From NCBI GenBank assembly GCA_951812925.1, contig OX638368.1:117761309-117825308 (forward strand): DNA of 64,000 nucleotides, in the 5' to 3' direction. A model generated the notes under the pieces. It did no database searches, was not told the DNA's origin, and saw only the letters and a list, made by a program, of their open reading frames with translations. Source of the DNA: Calliopum simillimum. Lineage: Eukaryota; Arthropoda; Insecta; Diptera; Lauxaniidae. Numbering within the stretch: the first letter of the stretch is position 1; each line of letters starts with the position of its first letter. Position numbers and translations under genes: made by a program. Shown here piece after piece: positions 34,046-46,024 of this stretch.

Positions 34046-37000
34046 AAAAAATAATGAAATTTAAAAAAAATAATGCTTACACAAAAATGATATGAGATAA
34101 TATTATTATATTTGCTTAAAAAATCATTGCGCACAAAAAATATTTTTTTCGAGGGGGGGGGGGGGGCGCATCGCCCCTTTTAGCCTTATGGGATGGCAAA
34201 TAGTAATGTGTCGTAAATGGAAAATTTATAAAAAACAACAAAAGTAAACCTTCCTTTTCAGCAGCACTGAGCGTAGTAAAAATATTGCAACTCTGCAATT
34301 GACAAAATTTATGAAGACTGAGTTGTCAAATTAATCAGCTGTTCTCTTGATTTTAACTTTAGCGATTTTAACGACGGAAACGACTTGTGCAAATAAAATA
34401 TTTAAAATTAAAAGTTATTACTAATTAAAGAATAAAAAAGTTATTTTAATATAGGCCTAAACCTATACCTTCCGTTCGATCAGTGCCATCTAGTGTAGAT
34501 TGAATAAATTTTGCCATGAACGGTGATAAAAAGTTTTTTTGGAGAATGACATGCTCTAAAATGTATTTTTATTTGATGTAAAAAACGACGACATTATTCG
34601 TAAAGTATAATTAAAAAGCTACTTTTAAAGTGGAATGCGAGTTCTGCATGGCTGTTGCGAAAACCAGCAGTTTACTTTTTCGAGAAGGTTCGTTTGGTGA
34701 TTGTGAAACCATTGAGAAGGTGCCAATTTTTTGGAAATTTTATACATTTTTGGTTTTTATTGTAATTTTTAAAACTGCACTTTTCTCATTTAAATCTTTG
34801 AAAACTGAGTACCACTGTTCTTATAATCGAAAATTGCAGCAGTTTCAATGTCCATTGAGAAGATTTGACGATCTTTGTGGGACAAAAAATTTATCTCAAA
34901 TAAGATTTTATAAACTTGCTAAGTTGTCTTTCTTAGGATGCTACCAAATTTGACGTTTTTAGTAATGTTTCAAAAGCTGTCATCACTAGTGTCTTCCAAA
35001 CCTTGAAATTCTAGTAGTAGGTAATGATAGGTACAACAAAAGTTAACCAGGCAATAATCCGATTTGTTCTCCGTTTTCTTCGCTCTTTGTAGTGAGCAAA
35101 TCCAAAATTTTATTTATACAGGTTTAATTTGAATATTTTGCGGGTTACTTGATAGTCCAGAATCTTAAATTGAATCCAGACAGAGCCCAGACCAAACATT
35201 TGATCTTCTGGCTCATATTGCTAATTTCATATTTTTGATGTCTTACATATTTATTACTTTTGTTATCATGGTATTTTCTATCAATGTTTGCTGCTGTGCC
35301 AAAACATGAGTAAAACTGACCTTAATTTCATCTTAATGTTACTGAAGTGCATCAAATAATACGAGGAGAATAAGAATATTAAATTATTAGAATGCATTAT
35401 TCACTACTTATGTATATCATCATTTTCGGTAATCATAACTCCTTCAGTTCAAATTGTTGCTGTATTCTTGGAATTTTCACAAGTATGCTAAAAGCTGTAG
35501 AGGTACCTCTGCTTCTGCTTCTTCTTTGCATCGCTCCCAGAATGTTCGAACTGCGCCACTGTCGCTATCTGAAATTCTTTGTATCAATAGAAAAGCAACA
35601 ACATTGAAAAACGATACTCACTCCACATGTCCATAAGAACATTGGATAACTTGCGGATATTTGTTAAATCCATTGGATATTTAAACATTTGGCAATCAAC
35701 ATTATAAAATCATAAAACGAAAAATCGTTGCAATAAACGTTACAAGCGTTGTGAGGCGGGACAAAATGGGAAAGCGATTCATGCGTCTTTCCCTTTTTTT
35801 GGTATCTCATAGTTATATGTCGCAGCAGCAGCAGCATTTTAAATGAGCGGATTACAATATTTTTACGATTGAAATTTTTTATTTGATTTTTTTTTGTTGT
35901 TTCGTCGTATTCTAAAGTACTGAGAAGATATATTTCTGCGTGCATTTACGAATAACATGAAATAAAATATAACGACAAAAAAATTAACTCAAGCGTAATC
36001 GTATGACATAAAGTAATGAATATATCGCATGTACGTAAGTGTAGGAATGTAAGTACGAATGTATGTAGTTGCATTCAAGGAAACAATAAGAGCGTGGAAG
36101 TATCAAGCATCAATATATGTTTGTACAATGTGCATGTAAGTATCTACATAGATAAAAAAAAAATTAAATCCCAGCATGAGGACACAATAAAATAAAAAAT
36201 AAAAGATATTGAAACAAAAATGAATTCAACAACTTAAAGTACTTAAGAAATAAGGGAATTATATGGAAATTGAATCGCTAGTGGGGCTATTCTGCTATGT
36301 ACGTACAGAGAGAAAACACACTCGGGCCACTTGCATCCACTTTCATATCTCCAATTTATTTCAGTTAACAAAAAGTAAAAAGTTGGATGTATAATTTTGG
36401 TTCTCGCTATTCTGAAAAATGTTTGGAAAAATTTTCACTCGATAAATTTTGAACTTTTCTTCACTCTTGATTTTTTAGACGTTTCTTTCACTACCAAAGT
36501 AGATGATTATATGGAGGCGCGTATCCAGAGCTCTGGTCATGTTATTAACTTTACCTTATATCCTATTTCAGACGGTAGAGAAAGAAAGAAGCTGTATATT
36601 TTCCGTAGAGATTATTTGGACTGGCTTCCATATCTTGTAATACTTTATTTTTAGGATTCAGTCGATTATATTGCATTCGTCTTCGATGAACATCAAAGTA
36701 ATATCTGACTGCTTTTTCAATGAAACTTTTAAGGTCTTCTCATGAATAAAAAGAATGTCTTCCAAAGTTTTATCATACTTGCAGAATACATAAGTCAATG
36801 ATGTTCAAAAATATTCCAGGGGGGTCATAGTAAATATGGTCATGGTAAATATTTTTGAAAAGCAGCAATACTGTGTGTCAAATGTCAAAAAACAAAACCG
36901 AAAAAGCAAAAATTATATACGAAAGACGAAATTTAGAGCAACAATTGTTGAAATTCAAACAGATTTATTTACGAATCGAACTACAGAGTGACCCGCCAGC

Positions 37001-37420
37001 TTTTTTGGATGCACTTTGTTATGTGGACCGATAGGTGAGTCCGTTCACTGATTATTCATGTTTGAAATATCTCGCGGCTCGAGATAACGGTGCATATTGG
37101 GTTGAATAATACGAAAAATCTGTTCCAAAATACTAAACAAATTCCATGCATCAAAGCAGTTGCAATCCGGTCGGAAGTTCCCACCCTATTTTCAGTAAGC
37201 TTCGTCCGACGAACACTAGCGGTCATAGTTAATTGCCTCTTAACAACAAATCTATGCTAAAGATTAAAGAAAGTATCCTTGTATGTTTTTTTTTGGATGT
37301 CGGCAAATTCGTCTGATTATAGGCCTTGAAACGCAACGAAAATCAAACTTCGAATAAATTTTTTGTTTTTCTTTTATGCATATTGGCTTGTTTTTGTAAT
37401 TTTGTTGGTGTTTTACATTA
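34046..37420. other. long AT-rich stretch, no gene recognised
   Basis: Holds 14 G at 34153-34166, a CAGCAGCAGCAGCA tract at 35822-35835, and TATGTA/GTACGTAAGTG-type simple tracts at 36000-36150. Frames such as 34630-34953 and 36397-36654 show no recognisable motif. I cannot support any gene. Confidence 0.4.
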
Positions 37421-37655
37421 ACACAATGAACAGTAAAAGCTCAAACCAACAATGCCATCTGATCCATGCTTGTTGGTAACAAATAATGCAACCATTATCT
37501 ATTCCAAGAAATAATTTTAATTCGCCGGTTTTCCATAAAACGGTCAGTTAAGGGGAATTTAAATTGTTTCTTGGAATAGATAATGGTTTGCATCATTTAC
37601 TGCCAACAAGCATGGATCAGATGCCATTGTTGATTTGAACTTGCTGTTCAGTGTG
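37421..37655. mobile_element. 235-bp MITE with arms of about 100 bp
   Basis: The left arm (CACAATGAACAGTAAAAGCT..., ending near 37523) and the right arm (inverse of CACACTGAACAGCAAGTTCA..., from about 37556) match closely, sharing CATCTGATCCATGCTTGTTG and CCATTATCTATTCCAAGAAA. No coding content. The target duplication is unclear. It lies immediately before the tandem array at 37662. Confidence 0.85.
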
Positions 37656-37661
37656 CTTACG

Positions 37662-38500
37662 TAGGCTCCCGAAGGTTCCCGACAGTCACCCGAAGGCTTC
37701 ACAGTCAAATCGAAGAATATCTTGAAGAATACCCGAAGGCTTCATACTTAAAACGAAGAATATCTAGATATGCTAGAGGGAAAAAATCTATGACCCACTA
37801 TCAACAAGCTTCAAGTGATTCATTTCCTGGGATACCCGAAGGCTCTATAGTCAAAACGAAGAATATCTAGGTATGTATGTTAGAGATAAAACAACTATGG
37901 CGGACTATCAACAAGCATTGAATGATTTATTTTCCCTCAAGGACAATCAAGGGTTCCCGAAGGTCACTCGAAGGGTTCGTAATCAAAACGAAGAATATCT
38001 AAATATACCAGAGGAAAAACATCAACGGCGAAATACTAAACAGTTTCAATTAATTCATTTACAGGAACACCCGAAGGTTTCCGAAGGTCACTCAAAGGCT
38101 TCAAAGTCAAAACGAAGAATATCTAGGTATGCTAGAGGGAAAACATCTATGGCGGTGTATCAACAAGCTATAATTCATTCATTTCTTAGGACACCCGAAG
38201 AACATCCAAGGGCTTCATACTCGAAACGAAGAATGTCTAGGTATGCTAGAGGGAAAACATCTATGGCGGACTATCAACAAGCTTTAAATGATTCATTTTC
38301 TGGGTAACACGAAGGTTTCCGCAGATCACTCGATGGGTTCATAGTTTAAAGGAAGAATATTTAAATATACTGTAGTTAAAACGAAGAATATCTAGATATA
38401 CCAGAGGAAAAATATCTATAGTGGAATATCAAGAATCTCTAATTGATTCATTTTTTGGGACACCCGAAGGCTTAATAGTCAACACGAAGAAAATTCAGTT
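37662..38500. repeat. tandem array, unit about 105-130 bp, about 7 copies
   Basis: Each unit carries CCCGAAGG, AAAACGAAGAATATCTAG, GCTAGAGGGAAAACATCT, ATGGCGGACTATCAACAAGC and GATTCATTTTCTGGGACAC in order. Clear units begin near 37725, 37842, 37950, 38068, 38190, 38310 and 38460. The middle copies are open on the plus strand from 37873 to 38307 and encode a repeated KRRISRYARGKTSMADYQQA motif. Flanking copies are broken, so a satellite is more likely than a gene. The source may have been a repetitive coding exon. Confidence 0.9.
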
Positions 38501-40960
38501 GATGACTCTCCTACTTTCAAATATAAGTTTCACTTCCTTCAAGTGTAGAGTTGCACACGTATTTTAAAAAAACTAAAAATTTTATTGTTAATGCGGGTCC
38601 GTTTAAAGCTTTTGCTCATTTTTAATCCCTCGAACTCCCGAACTAGTTTTGACAGCGTAATAAGCGGACAAAATTTATTCAAATTGTTTAGCTCCGTAAA
38701 TAGCATAAAGATTAGCAAATGGACAGGTATACAAACAATTTTCTGTACCGTTCACGCCTCTTTCTGTGCTTTAAACAAATTTTATCGCAGGGATTGTTCC
38801 GTGTAAGAAATTATCTTGCAACATGTTTCTATACTTTTTTTTTCATATTCGCTTAGATGGCATAAAATGTTTGCATAATTAGTGAGGATTTTTTATTTGC
38901 CAACAACAAAAAGATGTCAATTCAATTTGCCATTAGAAAAAACATTAAATTTGTAGATATAAATATCAGATAACATGATTATCTAAATATCTGCATACAT
39001 ATGCATGTGGTTTGCTTTGCCTCTTTGTAACTGATATGTTTTGCCAAGTTTAATTTTCATGATCATTAACCAGAGACGACGTATAGGGGCGTATAAGAAA
39101 TAAACTGCAATTTGGTATAAATATTTAAAAACAAAAATATCCAGCAGATACAGCAAATTTAAAGACAAAATTAAAATACCAAACGAATTGCAAAAAGGGA
39201 AAAACAGGAAACAGGAGAATGTTGATAGGATTTTTAAACTTAAAAATATGCGAGTTGATTAAACGCAACCAAGAATCTAAACGACACGTTGGAGCGAGCG
39301 CATGGATGTAGATATATTTTGTGTTTAAGTAGAAACCAGTACCAGTCAGTGCAAGGAGGATATGGGGGATATGAGAGGGAGCAGCAGCAGCAGCAGCAGC
39401 CGCAGCTGTAATGCGAGGCGTTTCAAAAGGCGTAGCTGAGGCATGAAAATTACTTAAGCGTGTTATTGCGAGCAAACCAAGAAGAGTTTTCTCAAGCAAA
39501 ACGTAGCGATGAAGTAAATGCGTATCGCAAGGATACGTAAATACGCGGAGGCACACAGGCATAAAATTGTTTTCGGTTGCCTGCCATCTCATACTCTTAA
39601 GCAAAAGTAAAAAAAGAAAAAATAATCAAATAAAATTAAATGCGAGCGAAAGAAAACTGAAAAGAAAGGGATAAAAATGGCGGCATTTTAAAATTGTATC
39701 TAGATACAATTTGTATCTGAACGTATGTACGTATTTATGCTATCGCTGAAGAAAATTGCGGCAAGCAATTTAGAAAAGGTGCTTTCGTAGGTATTCAACT
39801 GGGTCGCAAAGTTTTTGCCTTGTCATCAGTTTTTTTCCGCTTCCTTTGCATTTATTGCTTAATTTTAAGTTGAACGTTTCACTCCCAACTTTGCGCGCGC
39901 TTCCCTGCTTTGCACTTTACGTGTATTCAAAGTTTATGTCAGATTCGATTAGGTATCCTACATCGCCCCCCTCTCCCTTAATTTCCTTGCTGTACTATAC
40001 GTGCGTTGCCAATCAGTTTACTGTTTTTAGTGCCAAACCCCCCTGTTCCTTATTGGAGCATCATCGTGCATATAAAAGTAGATTGAAAATGCTTATTAGA
40101 TGCAAGATTAGATACGTTATCTTTAAGTTATAAAATTGAAAATGTTTAAGCAAAAAAAAAAAAAAAAAACACAAAAAAATTTTATACGTGAGTGAATTTA
40201 CGTATTTCACGTAGCCAGTAGCGCATAAATTTTTTGATTAAATGCAAATAAAAAGCAATTGAGTTATATGAATATCCTTTATTGTACTGAAAACAAAAAG
40301 GATATTTACTTACTTACATTATGTTAGCATATTTTGGGCAAAGTTTAAGCTTCAAACCTCCCTCTTTTGTATTAATCCCAGCAATTTAATTAAAGCAAAC
40401 CGCAGTTTTTTAGTTAGACCGACGACCGCTGGCAATAAAAGTGCAAATTCTCGTAAGTTAAGTTAGTTGCCTCGGCAACCCTTTTTTATTCTTGTGCCCT
40501 AATTAAATGTGCGCACCACATTTTACTGCTTTTCGTTGTAATTTCGTTAAAAACTTTTTCAATATTTCGTTGTTTAAAACAAAAGTTTTTCACATCAATT
40601 TCTTAGGGAAAAATAGCAACAACATGAGAAATATTGCTGCCAATTTAAACTTTTTTAAGCCACACAATTTTGCGTTTACGCTTCGCAATAGCAAAACTCA
40701 CGCTTTGCAAGTTGTAAAAAAAAATGTATGGAATCACCAGTATCACCAGTAACAAGAAAATCCAATTTGATGAAAATCTCAAGAATCTCATTAAACAAAG
40801 AATCCTTAAGCTGTGTGATAGTAATAGTAACTGTGAGTAGGGAAAAAATAACTCTTAAGGGGTAGTATAGACAGCGTAGTTATCTATATTTGAAAAGCAA
40901 GTTACATATTGCTAGTAAATGCCGGCGCGAGGAATATCTAAACTGCTAAATTGAAAAGGG
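38501..40960. other. no gene recognised; some regulatory-looking sequence
   Basis: A (CAG)n tract lies at 39381-39405 and creates an alanine run in a 159-residue minus-strand frame (39125-39604) that otherwise looks like chance. An exact octamer ATGCAAAT is at 40242-40249. There are no terminal repeats. This stretch looks older and less transposon-rich than its surroundings and could be conserved intron sequence, which is speculation. Confidence 0.3.
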
Positions 40961-40969
40961 TTTATTTTC

Positions 40970-41230
40970 GTTTACCTTTGTCTAATCATATAAACATAAG
41001 TGGGGAGCATAAGGACAAAATTAAATTTTTGCACTGAACACCAACCGCTGTGGTGACTTTGATTTCCCACCACGACTTTAACGACTGCACCGTGTGCAGG
41101 ATTTGCTCCTGGGGGAGGGTTCTTCATACAACAAAAAGAGGGAGAACCCCCAAAACACCCTCCGTGTGCACGGGCCTGTTTAACGATACTTGGATTTCCT
41201 TCTTTAACGAGTTTTTTCTCAGGTAGCATT
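40970..41230 (-). pseudogene. RTE-like LINE 3' fragment with nested insertion
   Basis: The minus-strand segment reads KKEIQVS, then (across the inserted element) SWWEIKVTT and LILSLCS, matching the C-terminal end seen in the copies at 25104-25200 and 52912-53030. On the plus strand the words GTGACTTTGATTTCCCACCA and TACTTGGATTTCCTTC correspond to those copies. It is highly diverged. Confidence 0.6.
41085..41178. mobile_element. 94-bp hAT-like MITE with 8-bp duplication
   Basis: Flanked by TTTAACGA at 41077-41084 and 41179-41186. The ends CTGCACCGTGTGCAGG and (inverse) CAGGCCCGTGCACACGG are imperfect inverted repeats, and inner GGGGGAGGGTTCT / GGGAGAACCCCC also pair. Eight-base duplications are typical of hAT elements. 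Removing it restores the alignment of the host LINE fragment. Confidence 0.75.
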
Positions 41231-41539
41231 TTGTATATTATTTTATTACTAAAATAATAAATATGAAATTGACATTATCACGCTCAAAGAACTCAAAAAT
41301 TTTGAATTTTTTTTAAAAAAAAAATTTAACATGTCTTTAATTTTTAAAGTTTTTTTGAAAAGTTTTCAAAAACCTTGATACTTACAACCAGAAAAGACAC
41401 AATTCAAAATTCTGGCATTATTTGCATTTTGTTTTGGAAATAAAGCCATAAATTTGTTTCCTAGTTAATTTTTAGCTTTATTTCTAAAAATTTATACCAG
41501 AAGATTTCTTGCTTGACCACCAATTACTGAACAAAAAGT
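41231..41539. other. AT-rich, no gene recognised
   Basis: A/T homopolymer runs only; no coding signal. Confidence 0.5.
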
Positions 41540-42852
41540 GGACCGATTAAAAAGTGTCACGCCCTTTTTGGAAACGCCGTATGATTCGAGGATTGGTCGA
41601 AAATTAATATTGGACATAACCCTTGACTAATAAATTTTGCAAATAACCATGGTGCCTTCGATCCCTTTAGGTGACCGCTTTGTGCCAATTTTTGTAAAAA
41701 AATGTATTGCACCAATCGATAGGAAAGGTCGAAGATTGACTTTAATATGACCGAAGGTATCACTAGGCCCTCTAATTAAACGTTTGGGACACATTTTCGT
41801 CAAAATATTTAATTTATTGCACCAACCAATGAGGGAAACTCGAAAACAAATTTTTCAAATAATCAGAGGTGTCTTCGGGCCCTCTTAGTGACCGTTTTGG
41901 GCCGATTTTTGTAAACAAAATTTATTGCATCAATCAATGAGAGTAGGTCGAAAATAAATTATGGAAATAACTAGAGGCCCTTTAACTGACCGTTTTGGGC
42001 TCATTTTTGTAAAAAAATTTTTTGCTCCAATCAAAGAGGAAAGTTCTAAAATTAACCCGCTAAATGACCATTTTAAGATTATTTCTTAAAAAAAATTTTT
42101 TTACATCTATCAATGAGGGAAATTCGAAAATTCGGGCCATCTGATTGATCGTTTTGGACCGATTTTTGAAAAATGTTAACTGTACCAACTGATCAGGGAA
42201 AGACGAAAATAAATATTGAAAATAACCAGTGGTGTCTCTGTGATCGTTTTGGGAAAATTTTTTGTTCAAAATTTTATCGGAGCAATCGATGAGGAAAGAT
42301 ATGACCAGTGATGTCTCCGAGCCCTCTAAGAGACCGTTTTAGGCCCATATTTGTAAAAATGTTTTATTGCACTAATCGATGAGGAAAGGCCGAAAATTAA
42401 CTTTTGCATGACCAGACGTGTGTCCGTGCGCTCTAGGTGGCCCTTTTTGGCCTATTTTTTTACTGAAGCAATCGATGCCAGAAGGTCAAAAATAAATTTT
42501 GAAAATAATTAGAGGTGTCTTCAGGCCCTCTAAGTAACCATTTTGGGCCTATTTTTGTAAAAATATTTTATTAAACCAATCAATGAGAAAGGTCGAAAAT
42601 ATAGTTTGGACATGATCAGAGGTGTCTTCGGGCTCTTCAGCTGACTGTCTTGGATCCATTTTTGTTAAAAAAATGTTGCACCATTTGATAGGGAAAGGTC
42701 AAAAATATGTATACATATATTGTACATAGCCAAAAGTGTCTCCCGGCCCTCTTAGTGACCGTTTTGGTCCCATTGTTGCTTAAAAAATTTATTGCAGCAA
42801 TCGATGAGCGAAGGTCGATAGCAAATTTTGGAAGTAACCAGAGGTGTGTCCG
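41540..42852. repeat. satellite array, unit about 105-120 bp, about 12 copies
   Basis: Each unit carries, in order, GGTGTCTTCGGGCCCTCTTA, GACCGTTTTGGGCC, ATTTTTGTAAAA, TTTATTGCACCAATCGATGA and GGAAAGGTCGAAAATAAATT. Divergence between units is considerable. The same unit, inverse and more decayed, forms the array at 19650-20265. Non-coding. Confidence 0.9.
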
Positions 42853-43050
42853 ATTCATCTACGGACACGAAAGAAAGCGTAAATTCTCAAAATACCTATA
42901 TAAAACGATTTTTATACATAATTCAAGCAGTTTTTTTCTATAAAGTTATTCTAAACCATTATCAAAACTAACATTTAATTAACTTAAGCTAGTTTCTTTT
43001 AACAAAATGATAATGTATTAGAAAACAACAAAATGTACATAACCATAATA

Positions 43051-44354
43051 AAGGGTGTTTTTTTTAGAGGTTTGTTTTTTGAATAGAGATAAAACTGGCA
43101 TTTTGTGGTCAAATCTGGCAGCTCTAATGTCATTTATGTTCAGTTTGGTTTGCCATTTCATCATGAACAGGTTGACAAAAGAACAACGCTTGCAAATCGT
43201 GCAAATTTATTTCGAAAATAATGGTTCAGTTCGCGAAGTTTACCGCAAGCTCCGTCCATTTTATGGTCGACATAATCGTCCATCAGAGCAATTAATTCGG
43301 TTAACCATGGATCGTTTTCGCACTACGTTTACTCTATGTGATAATACGCATCCGCAGAGACGTCGAACAGTGCGCACCGAAGAAACAATTGCCGCTGTAG
43401 AGCAAAATGTTGAAGAGGACCCGAATGAATCGATTCGCCACCGTGCACAGCAATTGGAGCTTTGTCCATCAACTTTATGGAAGATTTTGCGCAAAGATCT
43501 TGGCTTGCGACCTTACAAGATCCAGCTTGTGCAAAAATTAAAGCCGCGAGACCATGCAATGCGTCGTGATTTTGGTGTATGGGCCGAAAATGAGATTGAT
43601 CTCGATGCTGATTTTCATCGCAAAATTTTGTTCAGTGATGAGGCTCATTTTTGGTTGAATGGCTACGTCAACAAGCAAAATTGCCGCATTTGGAGTGAAG
43701 AGAATCCACATGAGACCCTTGAGACGCCATTACATCCACAAAAACTGACTGTTTGGTGTGCTCTATGGGCTGGTGGAGTCATTGGGCCATACTTCTTCCG
43801 AAATAATGCTGGAGAGTCAGTTACCGTTAATGGAGACCGGTATAGAGCCATGATAACCGACTATTTTGTTCCCGAATTGGATGGCATGAATGTGGATGAG
43901 TTGTGGTTCCAACAAGACGGCGCTACATGCCACACAGCGCACGTCACAATCGATTTATTGAAGGAAACATTCGATGAGCGCATAATTTCGCGGAATGGAC
44001 CTGTCAATTGGCCACCAAGATCGTGTGATTTGACACCATTGGATTATTTTCTTTGAGGATATGTGAAGTCGCCCGTCTACGCCAACAAACCAGAAACGTT
44101 AGGGGACTTGGAAGCCAACGTTCGTGGCGTTATTGCCGACATACGGCCCCATATGCTCGAAAAAGTGGTTGAAAATTGGACCTGTAGAATTGGCTTTATT
44201 CGAGCCAGCCGCGGCGGCCACATGCCCGAAATCATATTTAAACATTAATGGCATAAAATTATCCTTCCAATAAAGCCAAATTGATGGACATTAAAACGAT
44301 TTTCTTGTGTTTTATTTTAATTCGAAGTTTTATACCTCTAAAAAAAACACCTTT
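43051..44354 (+). mobile_element. 1.3-kb DD41D mariner-like element, nearly complete
   Basis: Ends AAGGGTGTTTTTTTTAGAGG and (inverse) AAAGGTGTTTTTTTTAGAGG, flanked by TA at 43049-43050 and 44355-44356. It carries one transposase gene on the plus strand. It is the best preserved transposon in the window. Confidence 0.93.
43163..44248 (+). pseudogene. Tc1/mariner transposase, DD41D, one premature stop
   Basis: Starting at ATG 43163, the frame gives 361 residues to the TAA at 44246-44248. An N-terminal helix-turn-helix region (MNRLTKEQRLQIVQIYFENN, then HRAQQLELCPSTLWKILRKD) is followed by the catalytic domain: ILFSDEAHFWLNGYVNKQNC (Asp 1), ELWFQQDGATCHTA (Asp 2) and WPPRSCDLTPLDYFL (Asp 3). 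Forty-one residues separate the second and third Asp. The only visible defect is TGA at 44054-44056, where the family has Trp after DYFL; the frame then continues with GYVKSPVYANKPETLGDL to the end. An upstream in-frame ATG at 43055 lies in the terminal repeat and is unlikely to be used. DD41D elements are known from flies (rosa group). Confidence 0.9.
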
Positions 44355-44356
44355 TA

Positions 44357-46020
44357 GTATGCTTTAAGGAAATATGTAATTGAAAATATTTTAAGTTGTA
44401 AAATTTGTTTCTCATACATGCATACATTTTATACGAACAAGCATAAACGGTTTGTATACCAAATTGAAGCATGGATTTTATACTAAGTTTGGTGTGGATC
44501 TGTATTCATTCCAATTGAGTTTGAATTTTACACCCAAACTTTTTGCTGTGCGGGAATATACGTAAATGCTTTTATTTTTATCCTTTTGTGTAAAATTTTC
44601 AACCCAAATATATCGCAAAAATTATCAGGCTCACTGAAATCAACGAAATCGGATTATATTAACTATCCAGTACACATCAAAGACAAAAAAATCCAATTCA
44701 TGCACAGTGCTATTAATGAAACGCTCTTTGGTATAAACTACTGTTAATGTTTCACATCTAATAATTTTTCTTTTGAATTTTGAACCAGAAAGTTTCAGAG
44801 GTTTTAAAGGATCCTCTCATTTAATGTTTTGTCGTGCTTTAATAAAAGCAATATTTATTTTTTGACATTTGAAAGCTGTAAGATTCCTTTAAAATTTTAT
44901 AAAATCAAGTAACATCAAGAAAAATATGCTATATTTTTTTTTCTTTCTCATTTCATTTCATTCGTTATCCCTACAACTTTTTTCGCTTCATAAAAGATTC
45001 ATTAAAATAGCAAAAAAAAAAGCAAAAAAAAAAAAAAATCCAATGTTGAAAATTACACCGAATAAAAATCATCATCATCAGCAGCAACGTAAAGTACTAT
45101 ATATCCGTATACCTTAGCGTACTATAAGAGACAGGTAAAAGATACATTCGGCAAAATGAAAAAAAAAAAAAAAAATGTAAAGTATCTGCAACGCATTTCG
45201 CATTCGTCGCATTTCGTTACGTCCGATGAATTTTTACGTGCGTTGAGAGTTGCCAACACTGTTGTTGTTGTTGCTGTTGGTATTGTTGTAGATATTCCTT
45301 CAAAAAATATCTATAAAATTTAAATGAGACAAGTTTTTCGTTTACTAATGCTGTGTTATATAGAGACGACACTGGCGTATTGCAGTGAATTGTGCGCTGT
45401 GACTTAGCTGATTTTTCATAGCATAGATATATGTTTTGGCACAAAACCCCCCACTTTAATTTATTTGGCCATGCTACGTCACTGTGTATGTGAGCTGCTG
45501 CATTTGACTTTTGCTGTTGCTGCTGGAATTTCAAGTTTGTTTTTCCCAAAATGCCATGACCAAATACCCATTTTGTTTTGCAATCGCTCGGTCGGTCGGT
45601 CGGTGGTGTTCTTGTCTTTTTGGTTTTCTTGGTGTTTTTTTTTGCATCATCTAAAACATGTTTAACCTGTCGTCATTAAAAAAGAAGAAGCAGCAGCAAC
45701 AACAACAATAAAAACAACGTTGTCGAGCGCTAACAACCAACGACCGACCCAACCTCATGAAATCCAAATTAAGTTGTGAAGTTTTTGCTGCTGCTGTTTC
45801 CTCATCTCCCCATCTCCCCTATATGATTGGCACCTAGAGAGTTGACGGTATTTGTTTGTTTCTTTTTTTCTCGTTATTTTGCTCCAACTATTAAAATGTT
45901 GTTAAATTTTTTAAGTTGCCAACTTTTTTTGCTACAACATTAAATTGTTGTTGTTGTTGTTTTCCTCTATTACTCGGTAATGCCTAATTAAATTTAGGCT
46001 AGAGTTCAATTAAAAATCAA
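44357..46020. other. no gene recognised
   Basis: Contains poly-A near 45010-45035 and 45160-45175, GTTGTTGTTGTTGCTG near 45261, (GGTC)n near 45590-45605 and GTTGTTGTTGTTGTT near 45945. Frames at 45217-45549 minus (glutamine runs) and 45465-45665 plus have no motif. Confidence 0.4.
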
Positions 46021-46024
46021 ATGT

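Noticed and set aside
39125..39604. 159-residue minus-strand frame with an alanine run
   Set aside because: The alanines come from a CAG tract, and the rest is hydrophobic AT-rich translation without any family resemblance.
43261..43851. Minus-strand frames within the DD41D element
   Set aside because: Shadows of the transposase frame.
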